The notes: generated by a model not told the origin, from the sequence alone. 64,000 nucleotides of DNA from Gammaproteobacteria bacterium 45_16_T64 (GCA_002162955.1 MABD01000038.1:1-64000); one strand, 5' to 3'; counted from the stretch's first letter, positions 45,033 to 55,910 are shown. A program made the numbers and translations.

Positions 45033-45917
45033 ATGAATGTAAATGACATGTTGGTTTTTGCCGAAGTGGTTGAGCGAGGGGGATTTACTGCGGCAGGAGA
45101 TAGCTTGGGGAAGCCTAAGTCTAATATCAGCCGTACAGTCTCTCGTTTAGAGGCAGCGCTGGGGGTGACTCTGCTGGAGCGAACGACACGTCATCACACG
45201 CTAACGGAAATTGGCCAGCGTTATTACGTTCATTGTGTACGGATTAAAGAAGAGCTCGAGTCCGCTACGGCATCGATAGAAACTCTAATGGAAACGCCCA
45301 GAGGCCAGCTTCGTGTGTCCACGTCGGTAGCGGTGGGGCAGAACCTTATTGCCCCTATATTGGCTGGATTTATGGAAGCCTATCCTGAGGTAGGCGTTGA
45401 TCTGCGGCTAATGAACCGAAGGGTGAACTTACTCGAAGAGAATTTTGATGTGTTAATTCGGGTGGGTGTATTGGAAGATTCTAATTTGGTGGCCCGGCAT
45501 TTGTGCACACGCTCGTTACATTGGTATGCCTCACCGGAATACCTAGAAACATGCGGTACACCAAAAGAAGATCTGTCGGATTTAGCATCTCACCACTGCC
45601 TGTTTATGAATGCGGCCAGTGAAAAAGCAGAATGGATATTCACCAAAAATAATAGAGAGCAGCGCCAGGCGTTTACTCCACGCTTTGCCTCTGACGATTT
45701 TAATGTACTAAAACAGATGGTGTTAGACGGTGTTGGCATTGGAAAGTTACCAGACTATATGTGTGAAGGTGCTGAGTGTACTGGGCAGTTGGTACGGGTA
45801 TTAACCGGTTGGCAAGGGCCACTGGTGGACTTTCATGCGATCGTGGCGAGTCGAAAGGGTATGACGCCAAAGGTGCGGGCATTCTTGGATTATTTGCAAC
45901 AAACGTTTGATTCTTAG
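45033..45917 (+). CDS. LysR-family transcriptional regulator
   Basis: About 294 residues from ATG 45033; TTGGA lies about six bases upstream, and the ATG at 45027 is too close. The upstream part of the open frame (from 44847) does not look like protein of this family. Helix-turn-helix at about residues 4-62 (MLVFAEVVERGGFTAAGDSLGKPKSNISRTVSRLEAAL), effector domain from about 90. It is the likely regulator of the divergent isochorismatase gene. Confidence 0.92.
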   Translation: MNVNDMLVFAEVVERGGFTAAGDSLGKPKSNISRTVSRLEAALGVTLLERTTRHHTLTEIGQRYYVHCVRIKEELESATASIETLMETPRGQLRVSTSVAVGQNLIAPILAGFMEAYPEVGVDLRLMNRRVNLLEENFDVLIRVGVLEDSNLVARHLCTRSLHWYASPEYLETCGTPKEDLSDLASHHCLFMNAASEKAEWIFTKNNREQRQAFTPRFASDDFNVLKQMVLDGVGIGKLPDYMCEGAECTGQLVRVLTGWQGPLVDFHAIVASRKGMTPKVRAFLDYLQQTFDS

Positions 45918-45973
45918 TGTTGTGACGTGCAAAAATTCAATTCTAATACAATTTAATTCCAGGACTTAAGACA

Positions 45974-46549
45974 ATGCCTAAGGCAAGTGAAATCAAGAAA
46001 AACGCAGCGATCGATTATAACGGTGGCACTTACATAGTAAGGGATATTGATCGTTCTGTTCCCCAGGGGCGCGCTGGCGGCAGTATCTACCGTATGCGTA
46101 TGTATGATGTTGTCACTGGCAATAAAATTGATGAGAGTTTCAAAGATTCAGATATGTTGAATCTTGCTGACCTAATCCGTCGACCTGCGATGTTTTCCTA
46201 CATCGATGGTGATGATTATGTTTTCATGAATACCGAGGATTACACACCTTATAACCTGAATAAGGATTCTATTGCTGATGAGGTTCTTTTTATCGATGAG
46301 TCGATAGAGGGCATCCAAGTTATCATTATTGATGATATTCCTGTGGCGCTTGATATGCCAACCAACGTGGAGCTGGAAGTCACAGAAACTGACCCGTCTA
46401 TCAAAGGGGCTTCTGCAACATCGCGCACAAAACCTGCGACATTATCGACCGGTGTGACCGTGCAAGTGCCCGAGTACATTTCTACTGGCGACAAAATCAA
46501 GGTTAATGTAGAAGAGAAGAGGTTCGCTGGTAGGGCGGAGACTAAGTAA
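45974..46549 (+). CDS. efpL: Elongation factor P-like protein YeiP/EfpL
   Basis: A 191-residue three-domain EF-P paralogue. The start [25 protein letters not shown] and the [24 protein letters not shown] end match the YeiP/EfpL subfamily. The loop that reaches the peptidyl-transferase centre contains VPQGRAGG, with an arginine at the tip instead of the lysine of EF-P. Such proteins relieve ribosome stalling. AGGACTTAAG precedes the ATG. It stands alone and converges on the GMC gene. Confidence 0.93.
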   Translation: MPKASEIKKNAAIDYNGGTYIVRDIDRSVPQGRAGGSIYRMRMYDVVTGNKIDESFKDSDMLNLADLIRRPAMFSYIDGDDYVFMNTEDYTPYNLNKDSIADEVLFIDESIEGIQVIIIDDIPVALDMPTNVELEVTETDPSIKGASATSRTKPATLSTGVTVQVPEYISTGDKIKVNVEEKRFAGRAETK

Positions 46550-46583
46550 CGTATTCAAGACGTATAGTGTTACGTTTGAGTAG

Positions 46584-46631
46584 TATTTCATTGGATGTCG
46601 CTAGTTTATGCATGCAACATCCAATGAAATA
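46584..46631. terminator. Perfect 15-bp hairpin between convergent genes
   Basis: TATTTCATTGGATGT (46584-46598) and ACATCCAATGAAATA (46617-46631) pair perfectly around an 18-base loop. It sits between the convergent efpL and GMC oxidoreductase genes and should terminate both. Confidence 0.75.
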
Positions 46632-46677
46632 ATCAAAAATAGCTAACGGTTCATAGCGCTAAATATTCCATTCAGTC

Positions 46678-48291
46678 TTAGAAATCATACATTAATATAT
46701 TCTCAATGTTTCTTTCTGCTAGCGCCGATATGGTCAATGCGGGATTCACAGAGCCCGTAGATCCATTGACCATGGCCCCGTCCATCACATACAAACGATC
46801 GTAACCATCGACTCGTCCATAGGCGTCCGTTGCTTTGCCCAATATCGCTCCACCCAATGGATGCGCAGTGAATGACGCAATGACATCTTTTTCACCAAGA
46901 ATTCCAGGGAGCGTATGGCTAGCGTCAGCGATTTTATTATTGAGCTGTCTGGCTGAGGCAACAACAGCATCGTTACCTTCTTTGGGCCAAAGCAACGTGG
47001 TGGAATCTGTGTCGGAATCATACTGGAACTTACAACGATTCGTCATATCAAATCCCATACCGAGGGACCCAATAGCTGAAATATTGATGGGTAAGTGAAG
47101 ACCATACCAATTTTCAAATGTGGTGGGCACCGCTAATGAATCATCATGAATCTTAGAGCGACAGGGTGAGGCTTGAAAGGGTGCGAAAGTTGTACTCAGA
47201 GTCCGACTAACAGCGGTATCACCATTGGTTCCCCAACCTTCTCCAATGTGTTCGTTGAGATTGGGTAATGTGCCTAGCTCTCTTGCTTTGAGTAATATTT
47301 CTGAGGTGCCAATAGATCCAGCGGCCATAAATAAATAGTCTGTTGATAAGGTATATTTTTCTATGACATCACCCATAGGATCAGTCTGTGTTACCTCAAC
47401 GAGGTATCGATTATCACTACCTCGGCTAATACCGGTGACGGTTGTGCCTGAGTAGACGGTGGTATAGCCAGATTCTTCTGCATATTGTAAATAGTTTTGT
47501 GTCACATCAAACTTTGCACCGTTAGCATTGCCATGATTACTTTCACCGCGTAGTGCAGAATAGCGATTAAAGAACCATCCTTCTTTTTTAACAACGTCCC
47601 AGTTCCAGATACCGTCCACTTTTTCTGGCTCATACCCTGCTGAACGAACCTGAGAATCCCATACTCTACTATGATCAAAACTTGGTAGATAATACACGCT
47701 GTCAGGCATAGTGCTTAGACGTAACATTTCTCGGACGCGAGGATAATAAATATCATTCATTTCGTCGTAATCGACATTATCTTCAAATATTTCTTCAAAG
47801 TACTCACGCTCAGGCTGAATCATTACACCGGTAAATACTTTTGATCCACCGCCAACACAGGCACCTCTCCAGACTTCAATATTTTCATACTCGGTGACGT
47901 CGAGTATGCCCGCGAACTTATCAAAGCTAAAGGTTAATCCGGTAATATGCGTTGTTTCAGTCTTGTGCCAAAAAGCGCGTCCATCGGGGAAAAAATCAGA
48001 AGAGTGAATCTCTCGCCGTGGATGTTTAGGCCAACGTAATCCTCTTTCTAGTACGGTGGTTTCGATGCCAGCTTGCGCCAATCGATAGGCAGAGATGGCA
48101 CCACCAAATCCAGAACCAATAACAAGAGCAGGAGTGTAAGCTGGTGGTTTAGGGACAGGGTAAAACAGTTCTGGTATATCCCGACGGTATTTTTCTTCGG
48201 GAGTATGTGCCGATGCAGTGGTTGCAACCGTTGGGGCGAGCGCAGCAGCACTGGCGACACTGGAGTTCTTAAGGAAGTCCCTACGTTTCAT
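46678..48291 (-). CDS. GMC-family oxidoreductase, cholesterol-oxidase-like, Tat-exported
   Basis: A 537-residue flavoprotein. A Tat-like signal peptide starts MKRRDFLK and ends near TASA (residue 28). FAD is bound by GSGFGGAISAYRLAQAGIETTVLERG. The C-terminal GGAILGKATDAYGRVDGYDRLYVMDGAMVNGSTGSVNPALTISALAE is the GMC signature of this branch, of which I quote only the landmarks GGAILG and NPALTISALAE. The nearest known enzymes are cholesterol oxidases and related sterol or alcohol oxidases. The substrate is unproven. It stands alone. Confidence 0.88.
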   Translation of the reverse strand: MKRRDFLKNSSVASAAALAPTVATTASAHTPEEKYRRDIPELFYPVPKPPAYTPALVIGSGFGGAISAYRLAQAGIETTVLERGLRWPKHPRREIHSSDFFPDGRAFWHKTETTHITGLTFSFDKFAGILDVTEYENIEVWRGACVGGGSKVFTGVMIQPEREYFEEIFEDNVDYDEMNDIYYPRVREMLRLSTMPDSVYYLPSFDHSRVWDSQVRSAGYEPEKVDGIWNWDVVKKEGWFFNRYSALRGESNHGNANGAKFDVTQNYLQYAEESGYTTVYSGTTVTGISRGSDNRYLVEVTQTDPMGDVIEKYTLSTDYLFMAAGSIGTSEILLKARELGTLPNLNEHIGEGWGTNGDTAVSRTLSTTFAPFQASPCRSKIHDDSLAVPTTFENWYGLHLPINISAIGSLGMGFDMTNRCKFQYDSDTDSTTLLWPKEGNDAVVASARQLNNKIADASHTLPGILGEKDVIASFTAHPLGGAILGKATDAYGRVDGYDRLYVMDGAMVNGSTGSVNPALTISALAERNIENILMYDF

Positions 48292-48454
48292 TATATTAAT
48301 TCCAATAATTAGTGGAGGGCGATACTAGCAGGCTAAAAAATGCTCGAAAAGGGCATTGAGTCACTGAATTTATTTACATGATTTTACAAATTCTAAGCAT
48401 GGCGGATGAGCGGTATATGAAAGCTGGCTACATGTATATTTGGGGGCGATTAAT

Positions 48455-51220
48455 TTATTGTACGGTAAGAATAGCGGCCTCTAATTGTGGTACATCAATG
48501 GGTTTTGCAAGGTGGCCATTGCAGCCGGCTTGTTTACATTGATCGATATCATCCTGCGATGTGTTTCCCGTGAGAGCAAAAATAGGAGTGTTTATGTTGA
48601 ACGTTCGTAGGTGACGCACAGCGCTGAGCCCATCCATTAATGGCATGTCCATATCCATAAGAATAATATCGATGTCATTCGTAATGGTTTGGCCTATCGC
48701 CTCGATGCCATTGTGTGCGGTAATGACGTTAGCGTCCAAGCGTCGTAAATGAAATCCAATCAGTTGTTGATTAACGTCATTATCATCGGCCACCAGCACG
48801 TTAATCTGAGATTGTGTATTCACGGTCTCGTTCGTTAATGTTTGGTTTGCGGCGGTATTGTTATATGAACTGTAGGATTGATCTTCCTGTGTCCATTCGG
48901 TGTCTCTTGTCAGCGCAGGTTGAATTGTGAGGGTAAAGGTGCTGCCGCTACCGTAAATACTTTCAACACTAATATCACCCCCTAATGCATTGGCGATAAG
49001 GCGGGATAAATGGAGTCCAAGACCGGTACCCCCAAAGTTTCTTGATGTACTGCTGTCTGCTTGAGTAAAGGCGTTAAAGAGACGATCTTTTTGTTCTTCC
49101 TTTAAGCCAATGCCTGTGTCTTTAATAGCAAAAGATAAGGCTTGGGTGTCTTGATCAAAGGATACCGTAATTAACACATTACCTTCGTGGGTAAATTTCA
49201 CGGAGTTGGAACATAAATTAATAAGCGCTTGCTTTAAGCGAGTAGGATCACTGGTAATAATTTTCGGTAGCGGATGTATAAGCTCAAGATCCAATTGAAT
49301 ATCTTTTTCTGATGCGAGGATCCAAATAAAATCCAGAACGTCATGGCAGAGAGACGGTAGATTGCATTGTATATCTTCAATATCTAATTTTTGAGATTCA
49401 ATCTTAGAAAGGTCAAGTACATCATTAATCAGTGATAACATGTGCCGAGCACTATTATCGATGATCCTGACATGTTGCATGCGGTCCTTGGCGTCTGTGT
49501 CTTTCGCGAGAGCAATTTGTGAATATCCAAGAATCGCCGTTAAGGGGGTTCGAAATTCATGACTCATACTGGCGAAGAATTGCATTCTTGCCTGGTTGCT
49601 GGATTCGGCAGCAATCCGTTTTTTTTCTTCGGCTTCACGTATTTTACGTTCAGTAATATCAATTACCAAACCTTCAGCGCTACGTGGATTTCCTGCACTA
49701 TCTTTTTCAATCTGCATGGTAATAGCGAGCCAAATAGATTGGGCTGATTCAGTCTGTCTTACTTCTGTTTCGAAGTCTTTTACAAAACCTCTTTCGATAA
49801 GAATGTCACTGAGTTCTTTTTGTATCGGTATTGGGAAATATGAAAATGCATCAGAATCGGAAGCAAGGATCAGCTTGTTGGGTATATTTACAATGGCGCA
49901 AAAGGCGTCGTTACTGGTGAAGACTTGCGTGCGGTAGTTATATTGGAATCGCCCCTCGACGGATTTGTCATAGATATCTTGGTACATTTCCAAATGCTCT
50001 ATTGCTGCTCGTTGCGCGAGTCGGGTTCGAGCGGCAAGCGCGAAAGAAAGTAGTAGTGCTTCCCACGCGAATCCTAGGTGCAATGACCAGAGTATAAAGG
50101 GGTGAAATTCAATAAAGCCATTGGCCATTAAGGAGAATGTAATGACCCCTATGACAACAAATACTTCTGCTATGAGTAGATACCGAGCGGTGGGTATGCG
50201 TTTTATCACTGCAGTGATAAGTGTGACGACCGCGATAGGCATAACAAGGGCTGAATAGAGTTGCATAACAATATTGGAAACCGCAAGATTATCAGTCAGT
50301 ATAATGATACTGCTGACGACTGCACCAGCTGCAAAAATAGTTTTAAAGGCTAGTGCGAGCGGCTTTGAGAAATATATACGATCTAATGCATGCCAGACAA
50401 AGAGTGCGTAAAAGAATAGCGTTAAAGTGCTATCAATAAGGCCTAATTGAATGTTGAGATCAGGGTTGTTGGGTAGTAACCACTTCAATGTGGACCCATC
50501 AAAGTAAGCCCCAGAATAAATGGCAGTGCCAACAAAAAGCAAATAAAACCCATATACCGGCTGCCTGAGTAGTAGGAATAGGCACAGATTGTAGACAAAT
50601 GCCGATAGCATGATGGCGTAATATGACACCATAATGCCCTGGATCCATTCATTGGTTTGAATAAATTGATTATTCGATAATAGGGTCAAGGGTAACTGAG
50701 CGGGTACGCCAGATTGCTTGTTGTCGGTCCAGCCTATTAGCGTAAAGGGTGCAGATTGAACCGGTAGGTCCACGTTATAGCGAATGGTATCTATCTCGCG
50801 AGAGGAGAAGGGTTTTAGAAAGCCTGTATGTAAGACTCTATAATCGTCCTCTTGCATTGCGGTCGGTATACGCAAATGAAGATGATCGATGAGGCCCGGT
50901 TGATTTACGACATGTAAAGTAAGGGTCTTGGGCTTCACTTGGTTATTGAGTTGAATTCTTATGCGAAACCAATAGCGACTACTAGGGTTGGGACCCTTAA
51001 ATACCGGTAGGGTATTGCGTACCCAACGGGATTCGTATTGATCTGAAGAGAGTAGATCCTCATATGTCAGGGATCGATCAGGATCTTCTATGTATTCAAT
51101 AAATGGTGCAAGGGTGAAAGGTGTGGCTAAACTATCAACCACCGCCAACGGCGAAGAGGTTGCTGGGTGAGCAATTGAAAGAAGTAATATACAAAAAACG
51201 AGTCGAGCCATCATCAACAT
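48455..51220 (-). CDS. 7TMR-DISM hybrid histidine kinase/response regulator
   Basis: A 921-residue inner-membrane sensor. A signal-like N-terminus (1-22) is followed by an extracellular 7TMR-DISMED2-type domain (about 35-165), a seven-helix membrane region (about 188-400), a PAS-like linker with PAC-like text (about 410-530), HisKA with SHEFRTPLTAILGYSQI near 555, an HATPase domain (DTGIGLKEE, GTGLGLHLS), and a receiver near 800-915 with Asp in IILMDMDMPLMDG and Lys in LAKPID. The sensed compound is unknown. Alternative ATG starts lie at 51214 and 51211. Confidence 0.93.
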   Translation of the reverse strand: MLMMARLVFCILLLSIAHPATSSPLAVVDSLATPFTLAPFIEYIEDPDRSLTYEDLLSSDQYESRWVRNTLPVFKGPNPSSRYWFRIRIQLNNQVKPKTLTLHVVNQPGLIDHLHLRIPTAMQEDDYRVLHTGFLKPFSSREIDTIRYNVDLPVQSAPFTLIGWTDNKQSGVPAQLPLTLLSNNQFIQTNEWIQGIMVSYYAIMLSAFVYNLCLFLLLRQPVYGFYLLFVGTAIYSGAYFDGSTLKWLLPNNPDLNIQLGLIDSTLTLFFYALFVWHALDRIYFSKPLALAFKTIFAAGAVVSSIIILTDNLAVSNIVMQLYSALVMPIAVVTLITAVIKRIPTARYLLIAEVFVVIGVITFSLMANGFIEFHPFILWSLHLGFAWEALLLSFALAARTRLAQRAAIEHLEMYQDIYDKSVEGRFQYNYRTQVFTSNDAFCAIVNIPNKLILASDSDAFSYFPIPIQKELSDILIERGFVKDFETEVRQTESAQSIWLAITMQIEKDSAGNPRSAEGLVIDITERKIREAEEKKRIAAESSNQARMQFFASMSHEFRTPLTAILGYSQIALAKDTDAKDRMQHVRIIDNSARHMLSLINDVLDLSKIESQKLDIEDIQCNLPSLCHDVLDFIWILASEKDIQLDLELIHPLPKIITSDPTRLKQALINLCSNSVKFTHEGNVLITVSFDQDTQALSFAIKDTGIGLKEEQKDRLFNAFTQADSSTSRNFGGTGLGLHLSRLIANALGGDISVESIYGSGSTFTLTIQPALTRDTEWTQEDQSYSSYNNTAANQTLTNETVNTQSQINVLVADDNDVNQQLIGFHLRRLDANVITAHNGIEAIGQTITNDIDIILMDMDMPLMDGLSAVRHLRTFNINTPIFALTGNTSQDDIDQCKQAGCNGHLAKPIDVPQLEAAILTVQ

Positions 51221-51398
51221 AACTTTAATGTTAGCAGATTCTACTGATCCCTAGATGAGCAGTATTATAGGCCATTTGGCTATGTTTGATAACGTTAGGT
51301 TATTAAGATGTGATCTGTGAGACGTTTTAGTTAGGAAGCAGTGGGTAACCGAGACGATTCTTTTGAATGATCTGATTACCTACTGTGCGATATAGGGC

Positions 51399-52259
51399 TT
51401 ATCGATTACTTAAGTCCAGATTATTCCAGATGCTTAAGCTGGGCTCTGTTTGGTTGAGCGTATAGAAATGGAAGCCAGGTGCTCCTAAGTCCAGTAATTG
51501 CTCGCATAACCCTGTGACCACTTCTTCGCCAAACTTGGTGATGTAATCCAAGTCGGTGGAGTGATTTTCAATGCGCGTACGTATCCAGCGTGGAATTTCT
51601 GCACCGCACATGTTGGAAAAGCGCATTAAATTATCATGATTGGTGATAGGCATGATGCCAACAACCAATGGGATATCTATGCCCATCTTTTCACAGCTAT
51701 CAACAAAGAATTTATAGGAATCGACACTATAAAAATACTGGGTGATAGCACTACTTGCACCAGCATCGACTTTGGCTTTAAACGCAAGCAAGTCTGCATC
51801 CATTGAGGCAGCTTGAGGGTGCATTTCAGGATAGGCGGCAACTTCTAAATGGAAGTGATCTCCGGTTTCCTCTCGAATAAAGGCCACAAGGTCGCTGGCG
51901 TATTTTAGCTCGCCAGACGATGCGCCCATACCTGAGGGTAAATCACCACGCAACGTGACGATTCTCTCAATACCATTTTTCTTATAGTGCTGAATAAGTT
52001 CACGTAGTTGTTCACGCGAATCACCCACGCACGATAAATGTGGTGCAGTGGATATGCCAGTAGATTTTTGTATATCTAGCACGGTATCTACCGTGCGGTC
52101 ACGGGTTGAGCCACCCGCGCCATAGGTCACAGAGAAAAAGGCTGGGTTCTTTTCTGCCAGTTGCTCTCTGACGACTTTTAGCTTTTGTACGCCCACGTCG
52201 GTCTTAGGTGGGAAGAACTCAAAACTAAAACGTGATTTGTACTTCTTTTGAGATTCCAT
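51399..52259 (-). CDS. metF: Methylenetetrahydrofolate reductase
   Basis: A 286-residue FAD enzyme that makes 5-methyltetrahydrofolate for methionine synthesis. The start SRFSFEFFPPKTDVG, then VTLRGDLPSG and YPEMHPQA, are diagnostic, and Glu in FEFFPPK is the catalytic acid. The length is normal. It is the last gene of an operon with ahcY, metK and the ArsR-methyltransferase gene. A hairpin lies in the 74-base gap before it. Confidence 0.97.
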   Translation of the reverse strand: MESQKKYKSRFSFEFFPPKTDVGVQKLKVVREQLAEKNPAFFSVTYGAGGSTRDRTVDTVLDIQKSTGISTAPHLSCVGDSREQLRELIQHYKKNGIERIVTLRGDLPSGMGASSGELKYASDLVAFIREETGDHFHLEVAAYPEMHPQAASMDADLLAFKAKVDAGASSAITQYFYSVDSYKFFVDSCEKMGIDIPLVVGIMPITNHDNLMRFSNMCGAEIPRWIRTRIENHSTDLDYITKFGEEVVTGLCEQLLDLGAPGFHFYTLNQTEPSLSIWNNLDLSNR

Positions 52260-52280
52260 AATGATTCCGATTATCTTCTG

Positions 52281-52332
52281 CAGTAATGTTGCGGATTCAG
52301 CGGTTGGTTTGTTGCTGAATCCGCGATTACTG
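52281..52332 (-). other. Intercistronic hairpin between ahcY and metF
   Basis: An 11-bp perfect stem (GCGGATTCAGC at 52291-52301 with GCTGAATCCGC at 52314-52324) is extended by an outer 7-bp stem (CAGTAAT at 52281-52287 with ATTACTG at 52326-52332) across a small internal loop. It begins two bases after the ahcY stop. There is no T-run, so it more likely stabilises or processes the mRNA than ends it. Confidence 0.6.
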
Positions 52333-52333
52333 T

Positions 52334-53710
52334 TTAGTACTTGTAGCTTTCTGGCTTGTAAGGGCCTTCTACAGGAGTGTTAATGTACTCTGCCTGTTGT
52401 GATGTCATCTGTGTGATTACACCACTGAAACCTTCAACCATATCGCGTGCAACTTCTTCGTCTAGCTTTTTCGGTAGTATTTTTACATACAGGTTATCTG
52501 CTTTTTCTGCTTCTGGCAGATCGGCAAATTTAGCTTCCCAAAGATAGATTTGTGCCAAAACCTGGTTAGCAAACGAACCATCCATAATACGCGATGGGTG
52601 ACCGGTTGCATTACCTAGGTTTACCAAGCGACCTTCAGACAACAAGATCAAGTGATCATCGGTATCTGAGCTACGAAGGATTTTGTGCACCTGCGGTTTA
52701 ACGTCTATCCATTCCCAGTTTTCACGCATGTAAGCGGTATCGATTTCGCTATCAAAATGACCGATATTACAGACAACGGCACACTTTTTTAGCGATTGCA
52801 GCATGAACTTATCACACACATCAACGTTACCAGTGGTAGTTACTACAAGGTCAGTACTTTGTAATAACGTGGTGTTAATACCTTCTAACGTTCCAGTGTT
52901 AATGCCGTCGATGTATGGAGAAACGACTTCGTATCCATCCATACAGGCTTGCATGGCGCAGATAGGGTCAATTTCAGTGACACGTACAATCATGCCTTCT
53001 TGGCTTAATGATGCAGCAGAACCTTTACCCACATCGCCGTAACCAATAACCAGTGCTTTCTTGCCTGCAAGGAGGTGATCAGTGCCGCGCTTGATGGCAT
53101 CGTTTAAAGAATGACGACAGCCGTATTTGTTGTCGTTCTTCGATTTAGTCACCGCGTCATTGACGTTGATCGCAGGTACTTTTAATTCGCCTTTTTCAAG
53201 CATTTCCAATAAGCGATGAACACCCGTGGTGGTCTCTTCAGAGATACCATGACAACGGGTCAGTAAGTCTTGATAATCTGCGTGTAACATTTCGGTAAGG
53301 TCACCGCCATCATCAAGAATGATATTGGCATCCCATACTTCACCGTTGGTTTCTATTGTCTGGCGAATACACCAAAGGAATTCTTCTTCTGTTTCACCTT
53401 TCCAGGCGAATACCGGAATACCGGCAGCAGCGATAGCGGCAGCAGCGTGATCCTGGGTAGAGAAAATATTACATGATGACCAACGCACTTCTGCACCAAG
53501 ATCTACTAAGGTCTCGATGAGTACAGCGGTTTGAATGGTCATATGAATACAACCCATAATCTTTGCGCCAGCAAGAGGCTGCGTTGCGCTGTATTTGCGA
53601 CGTAGCGCCATCAACGCAGGCATTTCTGTTTCCGCGATTTCAATTTCACGGCGGCCCCACTCGGCGGTGGACATATCGGCGACTTTATAATCGGTAAATT
53701 CAGTACTCAT
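52334..53710 (-). CDS. ahcY: Adenosylhomocysteinase
   Basis: A 458-residue NAD-dependent enzyme that splits S-adenosylhomocysteine into adenosine and homocysteine. [15 protein letters not shown] is the tightly bound NAD site, and [26 protein letters not shown] and the C-terminal YKPESYKY (Lys-Tyr end) are diagnostic. The full length fits. It is preceded by metK at 22 bases and followed by metF, so SAM recycling genes are co-transcribed. Confidence 0.98.
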   Translation of the reverse strand: MSTEFTDYKVADMSTAEWGRREIEIAETEMPALMALRRKYSATQPLAGAKIMGCIHMTIQTAVLIETLVDLGAEVRWSSCNIFSTQDHAAAAIAAAGIPVFAWKGETEEEFLWCIRQTIETNGEVWDANIILDDGGDLTEMLHADYQDLLTRCHGISEETTTGVHRLLEMLEKGELKVPAINVNDAVTKSKNDNKYGCRHSLNDAIKRGTDHLLAGKKALVIGYGDVGKGSAASLSQEGMIVRVTEIDPICAMQACMDGYEVVSPYIDGINTGTLEGINTTLLQSTDLVVTTTGNVDVCDKFMLQSLKKCAVVCNIGHFDSEIDTAYMRENWEWIDVKPQVHKILRSSDTDDHLILLSEGRLVNLGNATGHPSRIMDGSFANQVLAQIYLWEAKFADLPEAEKADNLYVKILPKKLDEEVARDMVEGFSGVITQMTSQQAEYINTPVEGPYKPESYKY

Positions 53711-53732
53711 AATCGTGCTCTACTTATATAGG

Positions 53733-54893
53733 TTATAGGTTGGCTGCGGCTTTTAAAGCGTCTGCTTTGTCTGTGGCTTCCCAAGTGAATTCTTTGTCTT
53801 CACGACCAAAGTGTCCGTAGGCTGCGGTTGGACGATAGATTGGGCGACGAAGATCGAGCATTTCAATAAGGCCGCGAGGGCGCAGGTCAAAATGTTCTCT
53901 TACTAATGTGACAATTTGTTCGTCACTGATTTTTCCAGTACCGAAAGTGTTGATACTGATAGATGTAGGTTCTGCTACACCAATCGCGTAAGACACTTGA
54001 ATTTCACACCGTTCGGCTAAACCGGCAGCGACAACATTTTTCGCAACATATCGACCCGCGTAGGCGGCAGATCGATCCACTTTGGAGGGGTCCTTACCAG
54101 AGAAGGCTCCACCACCGTGGCGTGCCATGCCGCCGTAGGTGTCTACGATGATCTTACGACCCGTCAGACCACAATCGCCCACAGGGCCACCAATGATAAA
54201 CTGCCCCGTGGGATTAATGTGATACAAGGTGTCTTTATGGAGCCATTCAGCTGGTAGTACCTTTTTGATGACTTCTTCCATTATCGCTTCTTGCAGATCA
54301 GCTAACTTAATATCGGGATCATGCTGGGTTGATAATACAACCGCATCTACGGCGACAGGCTTATTGTTTTCGTAGCGTAGTGTGACCTGGCTTTTTGCAT
54401 CGGGGCGTAACCATGACAGTATGCCTTGCTTACGTAAATACGCTTGGCGCTGGACCAGTTTGTGAGAATAATGTACTGGTGCAGGCATCAACACGTCAGT
54501 TTCATTGGTAGCGTAACCAAACATAAGGCCTTGATCGCCAGCGCCGAGGTCTTTCTCTTCGGCTTCATCAACACCGATCGCGATATCGCTAGACTGTTTG
54601 CCGATCGCATTTAATACTGCACAAGATGCGCCGTCAAAGCCGACATCAGAGCTGTCATAGCCGATATCCAAGATGACATCACGTACGATCTCTTCAAGAT
54701 CAACATAGGTATTGGTGCGTACTTCACCGGCAATAACAACCATGCCGGTTTTCACCAGTGTTTCGACAGCAACACGGGAGTGACTGTCATCGGTTAGCAT
54801 GGCATCCAATATGGCATCGGATATCTGGTCTGCCATTTTGTCTGGATGGCCTTCTGAGACGGACTCGGAAGTAAAAACGGAATATTCACTCAT
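53733..54893 (-). CDS. metK: S-adenosylmethionine synthetase
   Basis: A 386-residue enzyme that makes SAM from ATP and methionine. [24 protein letters not shown] opens the protein, [12 protein letters not shown] is the central signature, and [19 protein letters not shown] is the phosphate-binding loop; I quote these as landmarks. AAGGAAAA precedes the ATG. It is 15 bases after the ArsR-methyltransferase gene and 22 before ahcY. The spaces leave no room for a SAM or SAH riboswitch at these junctions. Confidence 0.98.
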   Translation of the reverse strand: MSEYSVFTSESVSEGHPDKMADQISDAILDAMLTDDSHSRVAVETLVKTGMVVIAGEVRTNTYVDLEEIVRDVILDIGYDSSDVGFDGASCAVLNAIGKQSSDIAIGVDEAEEKDLGAGDQGLMFGYATNETDVLMPAPVHYSHKLVQRQAYLRKQGILSWLRPDAKSQVTLRYENNKPVAVDAVVLSTQHDPDIKLADLQEAIMEEVIKKVLPAEWLHKDTLYHINPTGQFIIGGPVGDCGLTGRKIIVDTYGGMARHGGGAFSGKDPSKVDRSAAYAGRYVAKNVVAAGLAERCEIQVSYAIGVAEPTSISINTFGTGKISDEQIVTLVREHFDLRPRGLIEMLDLRRPIYRPTAAYGHFGREDKEFTWEATDKADALKAAANL

Positions 54894-54908
54894 GGGTATT
54901 TTCCTTTT

Positions 54909-55910
54909 TTAGCGTATTTCAAATCGTCGTACTTGCACCTGGAAGCCGTTACGCAGTCCTAGGTATAAACTTTCTTTATCTTCAAACCCTGCGGCTAATG
55001 CCCATTGGCTAAGCTCATCGGGGTCAAATCCAAGCCATAGGTCACCGCAATTGTCGATCGCCCAACTTTGATCATGACGACATAAATCAGTCACAATCAG
55101 CGAGCCACCTTTCGGTAGTAATTTAGCTGTATCGTTAAATACGTCAGCCGGAGACGGTACGTGGTGTAAGACCATATTGCAGATGATATGGTCTGGACGC
55201 AGGGTTTCCTTTAATGCTGTTTGCGTATCCCCCAGCATAAAGCTGATATTGTTCAGTTGCTTGTTTTGGCAATGATGTTGCGCTTTTTCAAGCATTTCTT
55301 CTGAAATATCTAAGGCAATGACTTGTTGGCACAGCGGAGCGATTTCTTCAAGAAATGCACCTTCACCGGGTCCAATCTCTAATATGCAATTGGGCTTATC
55401 TGTATTGCTTGCAAAAGAATGTAATAGTAGGTCTTTCGCATTTTCAGCATATTGCGCATAGGGGGCGATAGTTTCTTGTTGCTCTCGAAACTGGCTAGCG
55501 TTCTTATTAAAGAACAGTTTGGCCGCATCTGCCCGATGTTGTTTGGTCGCGCGTATGTTTGTAAGTACTAACTCAGAAAGGGCGAGGGTGTCTATTGCTA
55601 GGTATAGAGCATTAAGTAGTTGGCCAGATGCACTATTTTTATCCGCGAGGATACGTCGATAAAAGATCGAGTTGCCTTCTCTACGGGTCGTGACGGCCCC
55701 TGCTTTGGCGAGTACTTTCAAATGGTGGCTCATGCCGGATTGTTTGATATCAAAAATATTACACAGCTCTAATACACCTAGGGAGTCAGTTTTTAATGCC
55801 CGTAATATTTCAAGACGCAATGGGTCACCCGCTCCCTTGAGTAAGGAAGCAAGGTCAAGATAACTAAGTTCTTGCGCTGCTGATTGGGTCATTTTGCTAG
55901 GTTTAGGCAC
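54909..55910 (-). CDS. ArsR-family regulator fused to a SAM-dependent methyltransferase domain (SahR-like)
   Basis: A 333-residue fusion. Residues about 15-95 form an ArsR helix-turn-helix (GDPLRLEILRALKTDSLGVLELCNIF, SHHLKVLAKAGAVTTRREGN). From about 170 there is a class I methyltransferase domain with ILEIGPGEGAFLEEIA (SAM motif I). The same architecture, linked to metK, ahcY and metF, is known for SahR, a regulator that senses S-adenosylhomocysteine. It heads that operon. The start is GTG at 55910; ATG at 55892 is an alternative. A 36-bp palindrome lies 40 bases upstream. Confidence 0.92.
   Translation of the reverse strand: MPKPSKMTQSAAQELSYLDLASLLKGAGDPLRLEILRALKTDSLGVLELCNIFDIKQSGMSHHLKVLAKAGAVTTRREGNSIFYRRILADKNSASGQLLNALYLAIDTLALSELVLTNIRATKQHRADAAKLFFNKNASQFREQQETIAPYAQYAENAKDLLLHSFASNTDKPNCILEIGPGEGAFLEEIAPLCQQVIALDISEEMLEKAQHHCQNKQLNNISFMLGDTQTALKETLRPDHIICNMVLHHVPSPADVFNDTAKLLPKGGSLIVTDLCRHDQSWAIDNCGDLWLGFDPDELSQWALAAGFEDKESLYLGLRNGFQVQVRRFEIR

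Noticed and set aside
51339-51385. Possible terminator after metF
   Set aside because: The arms CAGTGGGTAA and TTACCTACTG have a mismatch on the transcribed strand and a 27-base loop, with no T-run.
53711-54908. Possible SAM or SAH riboswitch before metK or ahcY
   Set aside because: The junctions are 15 and 22 bases, too short for any known riboswitch of these classes, and no suitable structure is present elsewhere in the operon apart from the 52281-52332 hairpin.
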